Of a stretch of DNA of 64,000 nucleotides, positions 1-11,854 are shown in pieces; position 1 is the first letter of the stretch, and every line of letters begins with the position of its first letter. The notes below the pieces were generated by a model. The model ran no database searches. It worked only from the letters and a program-made list of their open reading frames with translations, and had not been told where the DNA came from. The stretch is taken from positions 870,001 to 934,000 of the forward strand of contig NC_088318.1 of NCBI RefSeq assembly GCF_910592395.1. The letters are read 5' to 3'. This DNA is from Lineus longissimus (lineage: Eukaryota; Nemertea; Pilidiophora; Heteronemertea; Lineidae). The position numbers were made by a program, and so were the translations under genes.

Positions 1-180
1 AAATTATAAATGAGGCCAGGAATACGTGATGTATTTTGACAATGATTGTCCGTTTTTCCTCTATCATTATTATTCAATATTACTCATAAACCCATTGTCA
101 TGGCCCAGTGACAATTTCACCTTTTTATTTTTGCACTCTTGAAATGCAATATGAATTCACCCCCCGATCTGTCTGTCCAG
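1..180. other. Left-edge non-coding or intron sequence
   Basis: No gene is recognised here. The last 25 or so bases form a C/T-rich tract ending in CAG, which reads as a splice acceptor for the exon starting at 181. An in-frame stop lies at 109-111 and an in-frame ATG at 151, so the exon could instead be a first coding exon starting at 151. Confidence 0.4.
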
Positions 181-339
181 AACGAAGCTACAACAGAACC
201 ACCACTAGAAGAGGTCATGGAACCCGACCCCAACCCCGTGATGGTCATTGCACCCTCTCCAGTGATTGAACTTAAATCTGCCCCAGATGTTCACCTTGAA
301 TCTGGCCCTGACCTTCAGGCGGCCATGACTGATGATGAG
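181..339 (+). CDS. KY/hillarin-like gene, short acidic exon upstream of the giant exon
   Basis: This is a 53-codon exon, phase 0 at both ends, bounded by a pyrimidine-rich CAG acceptor and a strong GAG|GTGAGG donor. The peptide is rich in Glu, Pro and Asp and has no recognisable domain. Its frame joins exactly to the phase-0 start of the 4.6 kb exon at 2149, and both sides of the join are acidic. If translation begins here, the first usable ATG is at 151, because an in-frame stop lies at 109-111. Beyond the donor the frame stays open to 477, but that part has no protein-like pattern and is read as intron. The evidence is splice signals and phase only, so the exon is probable rather than certain. 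Confidence 0.5.
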
Positions 340-2148
340 GTGAGGCGGAAGTTGCTCAGAGTGGCCATAAGGCGAACTCGTCCACAGGGGTACATTCATC
401 ATTTACTTGCTCGCGTGTACATATACGATGATGGCGACTCAGTACCCCTGTGTCGGGTTTTTGCACGTCTGCTTTGAATGGTGGTTGGTATACGTAGTGT
501 AGGATGTGGCTGTAGTGGGCTGCATTAGCTTCGCCTTCTTTTCTAACCCTGTCTCTGCACGGTTTCACACCCCGACCATGATGTTTTATCTCAAGGATCC
601 TTTTTTTCATTCATGTACAAATACATTGTTTTTCGAGACATCTATTATTTATTCGTTTAACATCACACTCTGCTCAGGTACTGCTGAACAACCAAAATTG
701 TTTTTGTCTCTATTAAGTGTGTTTTTTATTTAAATATTTTAGTGTCTTGAACTGTATTTTTTCCTTTGATACAAACTAGACATATATAATGATATTCTAT
801 TCTTTTGTAAATCTTGTATTTGAGAGTATAAATATGGCCAAATGGCATCAGGGATAAGATTCAAGAAGACGACACTCATGGTTGATTATGGAATTGAGAA
901 CATAATCAGTACTAACATTGAAAAGCCCAAGTCATTTTAATAGAGCTTACAAACTAACTGAGCACTTCCTACACACTAATCAAACCTTTAGGGCTAACTA
1001 TTAAATTTCGTAGAAGATATCGTGCTCGCATTCAGGGTTGCGTGCATCGATTCCAGTAGTCTACGTAGCGTATTAGAGCGTCATCCTCACTCACAGGCAA
1101 GGATGCTACTATTCCAAGACTCCAATGGCATTCCAAGCGAATTAGCTCAGCTTCTAACCTCGTCCCTACCCACTGACAACTTGGAGCACGGATATGTTGG
1201 TGGCTGATGTACACAACTAACCTGCTTTTGTCCTGATACTCACGATCGATTAAATCCGCTTTTACCTGGACTCTGGTTCCTATAGTACTACCACTCCTGT
1301 TACACCTGATATTGCAACTTATTCGACACGTCAATTCCGCTTTATACTTTTCAATGCTTTCTGAAAGCCATAGCCATTGACATATTTTACCTTTGATTAT
1401 CATAATTTCCGTTAAAACTCCTGACGATACTTTTTACCTGGAAAAGTATACAATCATGTCCGTCGACGAACTGGCGTGTAATCATTACTTACACTGCCTT
1501 AAGCAAGTGTAACCCCGAATACCACAAACTTAAACCGCACTTTACATAGTATGCTTTCAAATCAAATCGACAGCCAGGACTAGAAAAAAGCTCTGACAAA
1601 TTTAATGATAGATTTTATGATTCATACATGGACCCTTATCATTTTATTTGTGTCTCGCAATTTGGAAGAGATTCTATATAAAAACAATTACAGCCATAAA
1701 AAATCATGAGTTATTAAACCAAATTCATGTTTCTTTCTGTCCTGTGATCTGATTTCTCATGAAGGATGTACAGCGTGAGTGTTATAACGATACATGAGGA
1801 CTTGCAAAGAGCTGGTGTGATTTCTGTTATCTTCATTTGGAGCTCCTTATTTCCAGAGTTCCTGGTTAACCGGCTTAATTGGTTCCCCGTCGCCGTATAA
1901 GAACGTATTATAAAACTCATTAGAATCGGAGCAGTTGAGAGCATGTCAACCTCACATGTTGCGCACAACGTCTTGTGTTTAATAGATACTACTTGATCGA
2001 GAATAGTAATCATGAACAAACACAAGGACAATTCCTTGCTTCATATTGCAGCTTTCAAGTGAAAACCATTGATTGTCTTCGCTCAAATTGCGGATGCCAT
2101 GTGCTGTGTTAATTTGCAACACTTCAGCGTTTTGTTTTATCATTGCAG
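340..2148 (+). other. Intron of the KY-like gene
   Basis: It starts with GTGAGG and ends with a T-rich tract and TTGCAG before 2149. The short open frames inside (for example 1032-1403 on the minus strand) show no domain or splice context. Nothing else is recognised. Confidence 0.45.
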
Positions 2149-5100
2149 AGTTCGTCGAAGGAAGACCTAGCAGCCATTGAGGACGATGATGAAGGAGTCA
2201 CTGAGCAGCAGGATATTATGTACGAGGCTTTCGTAGGAGCATATGGTGATAATCTTCAGCGCATGGATGAATCGTTTGAGAGGGAGAAGGAGGGGCTTCT
2301 CGACGAGTTGACTGGCGGCATCAGCAGCTCCGGCAGACCGCGCAGTGGAGTCGATCCGTCAACTGGAGACAACCCGCACACAGATATGTCTCCTGTGGCT
2401 GGTCATCTGAACGATACCGACAACCAACACCGCCAGTTTTACGATCCAAGCAAAGACCTTTACGACCCGAATGAATCCTTTCGGGAACGTCCGAGGCATG
2501 ACGGACCTGGCATTTCACCTGATGCTATTCTAGCCTCAATGATTATGGAGAGGTTAAGTGGCCAGCCACCTGTTCGTACGAGAGTAGGTAGAAGGTTGGA
2601 GGATGATGAAAACATGGGAAGTAAGGAGTACATTCCGACATTACCGTATAAAACAATCAGGCACCACTCGGGTTTGCCTCCGGATGGACCACCGCATTAC
2701 ACACCACGCGGATCTGGCCGTGGACGGGGCCGTGGTGAACCATACGGGCCTTATCATTATGGACCATACTCGAGGCCTGGTGAATATCCAACGCCTGCCC
2801 CTAGACCACAGCAGAAACCACCGCCGCCACCAAAGATTAACGCTGGGCCTATCATACACGGTGCTAGACCAGGAGGACTCGAACGACCAAAGACTCCTGA
2901 AGCAGAACCAGAACCAGAACGAGAACCTGGAATGATTCCTGATCCTGTCTTAAATGCTGTCGAGACGGCCATAGAGAAGAGAGATGCGAATAAAAATGTA
3001 CCTGAAGAATACACTGGATACTACATTGAGACATGTGTTGGAGTTGATGAGAATTTCTACAACTCGCCACTGGCTAAGAGGGGTATGCATCCATCAAGAA
3101 GGGAATATACAATAGATGAATTAGCACTCAGAGCGAAATATGGCCTGCGATCGCCTGAAACTCGATCGAAGTCTTTGGATCGTGGTTTAGAGGAGGTGCG
3201 ACCTGAGGAGTATGCCTATCAGTCGCAGGGAATGGTGGAGGGGCCTTCTACCTTGGAGCGCGGACGTGAAAGAGAAAGGGTAAACCGAGCAAGAAAGCAC
3301 ATGATAATGGATGAAGGATCACAAGGATCTCTTGATGGAAGCAAGGAAAGGGTGAAACCAACCATTGCAACAAAACCAAAGATCTCCGATAAATTGAAAC
3401 AGGAGTTCCGATCGGCTTCCCATGGGCGGGTTAACACGCCTACTGCCAGTGACAAGTTGAGAGAGGAGTTCATACAGCGGGCTGGTACACCAACAGGGAG
3501 CACTGAAAGGGGCGCCTCTATGGAGAAGAAGGAAACCAAAACTGGTAAAATAGAGATGACAGATAACTCAAGCTCGCCAAATGTTAAGATCGGAACTGTT
3601 CAGAAGACAGTCATAAGAACACATCAACAACCTAACCAATCATCGGGCATTGAAGTGGTAGAGCTCAGTGATACATCATCAACAGGATCGTCGAGACCGG
3701 GGTCAAGACCTGGTTCAGCTGGTGCTACGCGTCCACAGAATCTGGGAGGGCAGGACTTCATGTATAATGCCATGCTGCAGCAGTCCATTACGACGGCTGT
3801 GTCCCGCCACGGTGCTTCACGGTCTGTACCAAGAGACCAGACATCATCAATGGACCGATCAATGACAAGAGATCCACCAACAACAGCAAACAAAATGAAA
3901 CGGAGTCAAACCAGTTCCATGGACAGGTCGACCGCGAGAAGGGATTTCTTTGAACCCAAGTCGGAACACAATCAAGGGAATGAGGTATCCTTGAAACATG
4001 GGAAAGATGAGAAGAAGAGGGAAAAAGGTGCTTCTGACCGATCCAGTTCTTACTCCAGCCTTGGGAGTGATAAGGACAGTCCCCGAACTCGAGTCACTGC
4101 AGAAGGTCAGGTTGAAACTTCCGCGACCCCAGGGGGACCAGTTGTTTCTGGGAGCACACCTGCTGCCCGGAGTGGTAGTGTTCAACCAGGGAGTGTAAAG
4201 ATTACAGGCGGACCAGTCATATCAGGGCTCATGCCAGAAACAGCAATGCAAGGATCAGTTGAGAGAGATGAGGAGAAGAAAAGAGATGGGAGGGTTGCTA
4301 CACCATTGATCATCACTAAGACTCCAGAGCCTGGAAAAGGCCGCAAAGGAGCAGGCGAAAGGGGTCAGGATCTCACGAAGAGTGGAGGGGTTGTCACGCC
4401 CCCTATAAGCGCGAAAACCACAGAGCTTCACACTGCAAGGGATGGAACAAAAGACAGGCACTTCAAGAAGAAAACCGAAACCTCCATGGCTTATGAAGAA
4501 AGGGTTCAGAAATCAGAATCTACGCCGTCCTTTAGAGAGACAACTCAAGATGCAACAGATTCGTTCAGGACGCCAAATAGGGGATTCGAATATGACTATG
4601 AGATGGATGTTTCCACAACATCTAATGATGTGAGGCCTGGTTCTCATAAGACCACACGGATCAAATCAAGTGGTCATCTAAGGGATGGAGAGACACCAAA
4701 ATCTAGTTCGAAGGATCGCCGCAGAAAAGACTCGTCAAAGAACCGCAAAGAAATTCAACGTGACGAATCTTTTGATAGTCAGTTATCTGTCACGTTGCAC
4801 ACAGACAACAGTGATACTACTTACGGGCAGGACAGTATGACCCAGGCTGCTGTTAGGGGTGCTGTTAGGGACACTGTGCATGACAACATGTTTGGCCAGG
4901 AGACGACCTTATCCCCTGTAACACCTGGCACAAATTGGGCAATGATGGAGGATCGCTTCTCCACCCCGAAGGGAAAGAAGGATAAGGATAAGAAGTCTAA
5001 AGGTGGTTTCTTTTCATTAGGATCGAAACGCAAACCCAAGAGATCAAGAGAGAACTCACTTGATTCAACGTTGGACACCACAATGGACTCGACGTTTGAT

Positions 5101-6750
5101 AAGAAGTCGCTTGCTTCTATGGGTTCACAGGATACCCTGAATGAGACCGTGAAACGGAGTGATCGCAGGACGGAGAAAGGGAAGGAGAGGGAAAGGGTTA
5201 AGGATAGAACGGTTAAGGTAAAGGATAAGAACAAGCGGGGAAAGGGGAAGGAAGCGTTGAAGGAGGTCACTAACCAGGACATGGATAGTATATCAGACAT
5301 GTACATCGAGGGTGATGATGACTTGCTGAAGAAAGAAGACATGGAAAGGATAGGCTCCGTACCCATGAAGATGACCTCCACACCGGATGGTCAGCGCAAG
5401 GTCATGAAAAAACCCAATTCTGAACGAAAGTTTGAAATTGTTGACACGCATGACGGTAGGGGTCGAGATGGGAGCAGGCGAAGGGATGAGAATCGGGAGA
5501 CCGAGTACACAACTACCAAGGATGTGATGAATGCGATGTTTGTTGGTTCCATGGAACGGAAGAAGCGGTCACCGAGAAAGAAGAGTAGGGAAAGGAAAGA
5601 TAGAAAAGAGGAGGAGGAGAGACTACAAGTGACTGAACTTAGCATTGATGAAATGTTGAAGGAGAGAGAGATTTCAAAGGAGGATAGGCAGCGGGTAAAA
5701 GAAACCAGTTCCACTCGAGCCGTGAAGGAGAATAGTGTCGATCGGAGGCACAGCGACAAGGAGCACACGTCCTCCAGGACTCACAAGGAGCACACGTCAT
5801 CTAGGACTCACAAGGGCGGGGAAGGTAGACACAGAACCAGGAGTGACACGACTGGCAGTGAGAAAGAGAGTGATGAGAAACATCGAACAAAGGCGAACAT
5901 TTCTAAAACTCGGAAAGATAGCGAAGAGGAGGGACAACTTGTGAAAAAGCACACTTCCAAATCGGAGAAGAGTGATCGGTATATTAAAAAGAAAAAGGAA
6001 CCCAGTGATGCAACTCGTGCCATTATGTCAGAGTTATTACTTCAAGTTGGTGCTAGCCCGAGCCGGAAACATCGCGAGGGTGAGGGGCATGATAGTGGGG
6101 AGGATGAGGAAGTTGTTTACAGGAAGGTGGTCAAGAGACGGGCGGGACAGAGTGCGGAGAGGCGGCGGCACGTAAAGCGCACGGAGGAACGAACCGAGGA
6201 GTTTGAATACAGGAATGGTGAGGCCGCAGCGCAAGAGGGCAAACGTAGGGAAGGCAGAAATGAACATCTGCAGAATGGTCGTGACAGTTCGTATGAGGAA
6301 TACAAAGTCGAATGGAACGAGTACCCTGAGGATGAGTTTGAGAACACATCTTACTCAGGGTTCGATGTAAGTTTAGATGAAGTGATTCAGGAACGTGAGT
6401 ATCGTAAGAGCGAAGTGTTTAAAATGTTATTGGAGGATACAGCCTTTGAGAAGAAGCTACGGCGGCTGGCGGAAAAGCGGGCGCGAGAGATGGAGAAGGC
6501 TGGAGACACGGGGAGTGAGGGGACGGGAAGCACGCCACGGAGCTCGGTCAGATCCTCTGACAAGTCAACCGAGAGTCTGGATGAAATGGACCTCTTACGG
6601 GAACTGGAGAAACGAATCGAGGAGTACTTTGAGAAGCAGAAACAGAAGAAGATCAAGGCCTTGATGAAGAAGTTCATGGCGGAGGAAGGCACCCGGATGT
6701 CTATGCTAATGAGTCACGAGGATGAAGTCCTGGACTTGATTGCACTTAAG
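2149..6750 (+). CDS. KY/hillarin-like gene, 4.6 kb exon coding a large disordered, charged region
   Basis: This single 4,602-bp exon (1,534 codons, phase 0-0) follows a good acceptor (TTGCAG) and ends at AAG|GTGAGA. The protein is dominated by Lys, Arg, Glu, Ser and Thr and looks intrinsically disordered. From the exon start it shows an acidic head (1-60), an RG-rich patch (about 185-198), a poly-proline run (about 220-235) that could bind SH3 or EVH1 domains, a repeated SDKL..EF motif (about 413-440), repeated QTSSMDRS motifs (about 563-600) and a doubled KEHTSSRTH (about 1203-1220). The end (about 1405-1534) is strongly helical and probably coiled coil. Both exon ends are phase 0, so skipping it would keep the frame. 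It joins in frame to the KY exons starting at 9252. The large open frames on the minus strand here are shadows. Vertebrate KY proteins are muscle Z-disc proteins; a cytoskeletal role is inferred. Confidence 0.8.
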
Positions 6751-6828
6751 GTGAGAGAAAACCCATTCTTATTATTTCTTGCTTCACTCATCGCTGGGGT
6801 ATTGGTTGCATATGCCGTTCGTGGTTAG
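6751..6828 (+). CDS. Alternative 3' end of the giant exon: predicted C-terminal membrane anchor
   Basis: If the donor at 6751 is not used, the frame of the giant exon continues for 25 codons and stops at TAG (6826-6828). The extra peptide has a core of 18 non-polar residues, FLLFLASLIAGVLVAYAV, followed by Arg-Gly and the stop, directly after a long helical region. That is the layout of a tail-anchored protein. Two AATAAA signals follow at 7332 and 7499, so a short transcript could end there. Seen: the open frame, the hydrophobic run and the poly(A) signals. Inferred: that the form is expressed and inserted in a membrane, giving a product of roughly 1,600 residues without the transglutaminase-like part. 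It could be a chance read-through of an intron start. Confidence 0.5.
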   Translation: MRENPFLLFLASLIAGVLVAYAVRG

Positions 6829-7504
6829 CTACTGCTTAGGATAGGTTATAGGTTCTTTGAAACCGTTGACAGATGACAATTACTCATTTGTGCTTTTGCA
6901 CTTTCTCTAAACCTCAGACTTTATGAATCTAACAGGACAAAGACATTCATTTCACGGCACATATTGACTGATCAGTTTGCAGAGTGATAAGAAGTTGTGC
7001 AATTCTTTAACTTTCGAGTTTTTGTTTTAGAATCTCAGTTTGTTATGATATAAATGCATTGTTGTATACAGTGATATAACATGAGTTTGATTGAATAGTT
7101 TGATTGATTCCTCCCAGAAGCACCGGCATCTCCAATTCTAATCAGTCGCCATTGCATTGCTCGCATTGCAACTGGTCAATTAATCTTGTTGGTTGGAACT
7201 ATTCCCGTTGAAGGTCAAGGTTAAATCGTAGCAGAGATAATTGCATTGAAAACAATTGGCGGTGGATGGTGATGAGCCGCGCGATGCAAAAATTACACCA
7301 CCATATTATTTTGACCTACATTTCAATGAGAAATAAATTGCTTTCGACTATAAACGTAACATTTGTGCTAACTGGACTTGGATTCAGACATTAAGGACAT
7401 TATGAGGAATATTCCTTGTCACTTCTGGATAATCATTCTAATTACGTATTTTATATCGACTTATAACAGTTTAATGTAATGGAGACATGTTAGAGGTCAA
7501 TAAA
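6829..7504 (+). other. Possible 3' UTR of the short KY-like isoform
   Basis: Non-coding stretch after the TAG at 6826. It has AATAAA at 7332-7337 and at 7499-7504, and the second is followed by a T/G-rich stretch typical of a cleavage region. It is intronic in the long isoform. Confidence 0.4.
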
Positions 7505-9251
7505 TTGTCAGTATATTGCAATTATTGCCTTGTTATTGAATTCACCTCACCACACTTTCCTCTTGTATAGGCCTATTGGCTTGTCTCCTGCATGAGTATT
7601 GATCTAAGCATAACCATTTCACTTGCCCTTTTCTTGCCCTATGTTTGAACAAAACAGATGTAATGTTGTGTTTAGATGAATTCTTGTGAAAATCACTTCG
7701 TATGTTAAGGAAGATGATTTTACTCTTAAGCAAGTGATTTTGCCATGATAAAGAAGGAAGCAAATGCATCAAGTCAGACTCCCGCCCACCCCACCCCATT
7801 GGTGATAGGGATGTGTATAGTTTATATTGGTGTATGGATGTTGTGCGATATGTGAGAGATTTGAAAAGGTGGAAGTTATCTGCAATGATCACTGACGTTG
7901 TTCGATTTTAGTATATTTCGGCCAGCCTACCCGTTACGACATGGAATGTATGATTGCGTGCATGTTATGCAGGTTAAAATCTGGATATTATTGATGAGCT
8001 TGCTAAACCGTGGCAGCTTAGAAATACTTCACGAAAGTATTAGTCGAATCGAATTCTCGTCACTTTTTATCTTATTTTATTGTGACGTCATACCGTTTTC
8101 TGCTATCTGATTGGGTGTGATTGTGTCACGTGTGCGATCGGTGTTTGCAACCCTGTGTTATGAAAATAGTGAGAAAATCAATCCATGTTTGTGTGGGCTG
8201 TTCTCCAGGGTGGCCATGGTTTGATATTTTACCTGTCGAAAACGGCTAAACCTTTTGTTCAGAACACAGTTCGTACAGGAAGTAGGCCTCCCTACTAAAC
8301 ATGCACTTAATTTTCCGTTCGTAAAATGCTCCACTTGCATTTGATCAATTTTCATATTTTTAACCTTCGACTATATTCTTTAGTTTGTAACTGATCACTT
8401 AACGTTATGCAATCCACTAATTATGATTTATCGCCTTTAGTATAAGTAATTGGCATGTGCTAAATGTCGCCTTTATACAATGTACAAAAAACACAACAGA
8501 ACTGTCGGATCAATTCATGCGAATACATGTAATGTCATTTCCAAAATATCATAGTTACCAAGCAGCAAACTTAATTTTTGTCACTTGTTTTTGAAATGCA
8601 CCATTCATTGTGTGTATGTTGACAGCCAGCCCCTTTGGTGTGTTTCTTTCATATCGATAGCTTTATGTCATGCTTGTCAAATGCACAATTCTATTGTACG
8701 TATACCGTAGTTGGGGCATCTGTATTTCTTCTTGCTGTATGCATGATTGGTATGTTGGTTGTGCATTGCTAATGTATTTGCTCCTGTGTTGATATCATGA
8801 TGTATTTCTAGTCACCGTATCCTATTATAGTATGCCTCAGGCACAAATAGCTCATTCAGTCCGCAAAGTGTAACAATTGGTTCAATAGTTTGCTCGGATT
8901 TCAGTTCAGCTCTGACATTTTGAAATGTTTTGCTTTAACTACCCTTAAAAGCGTTTCAAGCACACTTATGAGGTGTACACTACTAACAATCGATACCTCG
9001 ATGCTATAAATCATAGGAGCATTTGGTCAAGGCTATTCAGAGCATTCTACTTGAAACTATATTTTGTAGCAGGGTAGATTTCTTGTCAAGGTCACAATCT
9101 CAAACACTGATCAATTTCTAAAAAATTTTTCGATTCCCAGCCCAACTGGGTAAGCAATCTCTCCTTCCGGATGAAATCATAATGTTGATACTTTCTGACG
9201 TGTATTCAAATCTTTACACATTTTCTGACTGTATATCCCTCCCAACTTCAG
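7505..9251 (+). other. Rest of the intron before the KY domain exons
   Basis: AT-rich sequence ending in a pyrimidine-rich AG acceptor (CTTCAG) at 9251. I see no gene, RNA or clear repeat in it. Confidence 0.5.
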
Positions 9252-9386
9252 GATCGTGAGATGTATGGCGAGATCCTAGAGCCCACCCTACCCCCTGCCC
9301 CAGAGGCCGAGCCTCCTGAATACAGCCGCTCCGTGCTGTACGTCAGCGCTGATGTGTTTGAGGAGTTAGATACTGAAGTCATTGAG
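9252..9386 (+). CDS. KY/hillarin-like gene, linker exon
   Basis: A 45-codon, phase 0-0 exon with a CTTCAG acceptor and a GAG|GTAAAA donor. The peptide is acidic and proline-rich, then contains SVLYVSADVF and ends ELDTEVIE. It resembles the linker that often precedes the transglutaminase-like fold in this family, but it has no diagnostic motif of its own. It joins in frame to the exon ending at 6750 and to the exon starting at 9722. The following intron is only 335 bp. Confidence 0.7.
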
Positions 9387-9721
9387 GTAAAACAGAGTGA
9401 GATACTCCAGACATCGTGAGATATGTAGGGGTCCTTTTGGAAACACGACGCTATAGAGAGTAACCTAAAGGTGTATTCATTAGAAGAGTACTTCCATCTA
9501 ATCCCGACGAGAGTTGCTCCTCCATACAACACCAGTTTGTATGCCATGCGCTGTAGAATTGGGAATAAGGGCTGTGTGACAACGATCATCAACAACACTT
9601 TGGAGCTTCTACAAACACGAAAAAGCTAATACATGTACCAATGATTGAGTGTTGTATCAATTATGGATTGAATAATCTATACTTGATTGTATTCTTACCC
9701 GACTTTGCTTCCTTTCTTCAG

Positions 9722-9804
9722 ATTGCCCAACACGAGCAAGCCAGTTACATCGAGTTGGTGAGGGATCTGACCAGAAGGTGCAAGACAGAATTAGACAGAG
9801 TGAG
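9722..9804 (+). CDS. KY/hillarin-like gene, start of the transglutaminase-like domain
   Basis: An 83-bp exon with a CTTCAG acceptor and GAG|GTAGGT donor, entering in phase 0 and leaving in phase 2. It codes for a helical segment, IAQHEQASYIELVRDLT, followed by RRCKTELDRV. This matches the helix that comes just before the R-A-x-F/L-x-W-I/V motif at the start of KY-type transglutaminase-like domains. The split codon AG|G restores an Arg at the join with 10016. Confidence 0.8.
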
Positions 9805-10015
9805 GTAGGTTACTTCTAAAGTACCTCATCAACTTTGTTAGAAAACGGCTGTGTTCTGCTGCCCTTAGATGTATTCCTTCCTTAAGAAATACCCAGTCGA
9901 AAACACGTCAGCTCTAATTTTGGCGCCTCCCGACCGGTTACAGGCATTCTCGCCGGCATCATCATCGTCCTATGGTCATCCGTTTTGCCTTTCTAATAAT
10001 GAACTGCCATTCCAG

Positions 10016-10165
10016 GGCGATCTTCCGTTGGATCACGGTAAAGGACCTAAGCAAGATCCGCTTTGAGGCTGACGAGCGAATCAACCCGGAGAGTCTCCTC
10101 GGTATGCTGAAAGGGATCAAAGAGGGCAAGGCCAGCTATCACGACCTATTCAAGAGGCTTTGTGG
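10016..10165 (+). CDS. KY/hillarin-like gene, transglutaminase-like core with the lost Cys position
   Basis: A 150-bp exon with a TTCCAG acceptor and GG|GTAAGT donor, phase 2 at both ends. It begins with the family signature RAIFRWIT and ends GKASYHDLFKRLCG. In active KY-type proteins this second stretch carries the nucleophile in the pattern N-C-D/S-G-Y-A-G-L-F. Lining up the Tyr and the Leu-Phe puts Lys (in GKASY) at the Cys position. The flanking introns are short (211 and 296 bp). The fold assignment is strong. The loss of the nucleophile follows from this hand alignment. Confidence 0.87.
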
Positions 10166-10461
10166 GTAAGTGTTCTGGTAAAAAATTCTGGAAGATGCAT
10201 CTGACAGACTCGTGAACTCGTGGACTGGAAAGGTGATGTTCGACGATGACATCAAGGCCTAACCAAAAAGGCCAGATAATCGTTGGCGTATACCCCGATG
10301 CATGCTATACCATTGTCAGTGCAGGTATATCACCAGTAATGGCATCATGGAACCTCCCCTGTGTAGTTACAAAGATTTTCGGTCTTCACAAACGAAATCT
10401 CATCGTCGTTTGGCTATTCGCCGTCTAGAAACTAATAGTGGCGTGGGTATTGTCTTTTCAG

Positions 10462-11854
10462 TTATGCTGGTATACACTGCACAGTCATCCAAGGCTACTC
10501 TAAGGGTGCCGGCTACAGACCAGGAATGAAGGTGGAACACAAGGCTTTCAGGAACACATGGACAGCAGTCAACGTCAACAAATCCTGGCGGTTTGTCAAC
10601 TGCAACTGGGGAGCGAGACATTACAAAAATACTTCGCCCATCAAACAAGAACCGGCTGGGAAAGACTTGTGTTACAAGTGCGATGAGTTCTACTTCCTCA
10701 CGGATCCTGAGGATCATATCTTCCAACATTTCCCTGATGATAAGAAGTGGCAGCTGTTGCGGCGCCCGATCACCATGATCGAGTTCATGAAACTGCCGGT
10801 CCTCAAGTCTCCCTTCTTCAATGCTGGCCTGATGAAGCCCACGCACAAACTGGAGGACAGGATCTATACGCAAGATGGTCGAATCGAAATCGCTTTCAAG
10901 ATGCGCAAGTTCCCTGGCTTGCATTGTACCCTTGAATTAATCGAGGGGAGGACTGTTATCCCTGAGCCAGAAGGACATTCGCTCATACGAATCATTGACG
11001 AGGAAGTTATATTCCTCGTGACACCACCCGACATCGGCCGCTATTTCTTCAACGTTTATGTTGCAGAGAACTGGAAATCGAACTCTCTGGAACACGCAGC
11101 CGCATTCCTTATCTTTGCCGGGGATGACTGCTTTGACAATGGCTCAAATGGTGTCTTCCCCTCGACGGGGGTCATCGGGAAGACGCCGGTGATGAAGAAG
11201 CTTGGGATTGACATTCCCCCAGTACAGGACCCATACATAATGATCTCCTGCAACACGTGGACTGAAGTGACTCTGCCTTTCACTCTAAAGCGTGACGTGA
11301 AACTGTCCCACCAAATGAAACTGTTCAATCGAAAAGGAATGTATGTCGGTGACTACGATGAATTTGTCTTTCTGAAATACAAGGGGAGTAAGTCATATTG
11401 CGTCCGGTGTCCGCGAGAGGGCGTGTACGCGTTGTCAGTGTTTGCAGGCGATGCAAAGGACCGCAGCCCTAAACTAGAATGCATCTTTAAATACTTAATA
11501 GACTGCGAGTCTGCTCAAATGACCGCTCCGCCTTTCCCGAAGCCGTCCAGACGGTGGATTGGTTGTGTCTTACACGAACCAATCAGTGGTGAACTTGACG
11601 TGAACACCAAGTATACATTTGGGTTAGAGATCCCGGACGCAGTCGAAGTTTCCGTTGTCATTGGCGACAAGTGGCAGGCTTTGGAATTCTCTGAAGATAG
11701 TGAGGACTTGTGGGAGGGGCTTGTGCACACGAGGAGTAAGCCGGGTGTGACAGCTACGGTGTTCGTGCGCTACGATGAAGACTCTGATAAATTCTCGCCT
11801 CTCTTGGACTATACTGTTGTCGGCAATAAGGGGGCCACACCGGGGAAGTTGTGA
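10462..11854 (+). CDS. KY/hillarin-like gene, terminal exon: transglutaminase-like end and C-terminal KY modules
   Basis: A 1,393-bp terminal exon with a TTTTCAG acceptor; the frame ends at TGA 11852-11854. The first 100 or so residues finish the transglutaminase-like fold: GIHCTVIQGYSKGAGY, then FRNTWTAV and FVNCNWG. The last two sit where active members have F-D-H-A-W-N-A-V and L-V-D-S-T-W-G, so His and Asp are both replaced by Asn. Next come CDEFYFLTDPEDHIFQHFPD and KKWQLL, which are hallmarks of kyphoscoliosis-peptidase proteins. The rest (from about 10,840) is beta-rich and looks like three successive KY-type Ig-like modules. The full product from exon 181 would be about 2,170 residues. 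Membership of the KY/hillarin family is clear. The protein is probably a non-enzymatic scaffold linked to actin, filamin or junctions, by analogy only. Confidence 0.92.

Noticed and set aside
1032-1403. Minus-strand open frame of 123 codons in the first KY intron
   Set aside because: No motif, no splice context and unusual composition; consistent with chance.
4821-5381. Minus-strand open frame of 186 codons inside the giant exon
   Set aside because: It is a shadow of the plus-strand coding sequence: Ser/Leu/Phe-rich reverse translation of Lys/Glu/Asp-rich protein, with no domain or splice context.
10400-10924. Minus-strand open frame of 174 codons over the KY terminal exon
   Set aside because: The opposite strand encodes a clear KY transglutaminase-like domain with matching splice phases; this frame has no recognisable motif.
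9252-11854. KY domain exons as a gene separate from the giant exon
   Set aside because: The exon at 9252 has an acceptor and no start codon of its own in a suitable context, while the giant exon ends at a matching phase-0 donor. Kept as one gene, though RNA data could change this.
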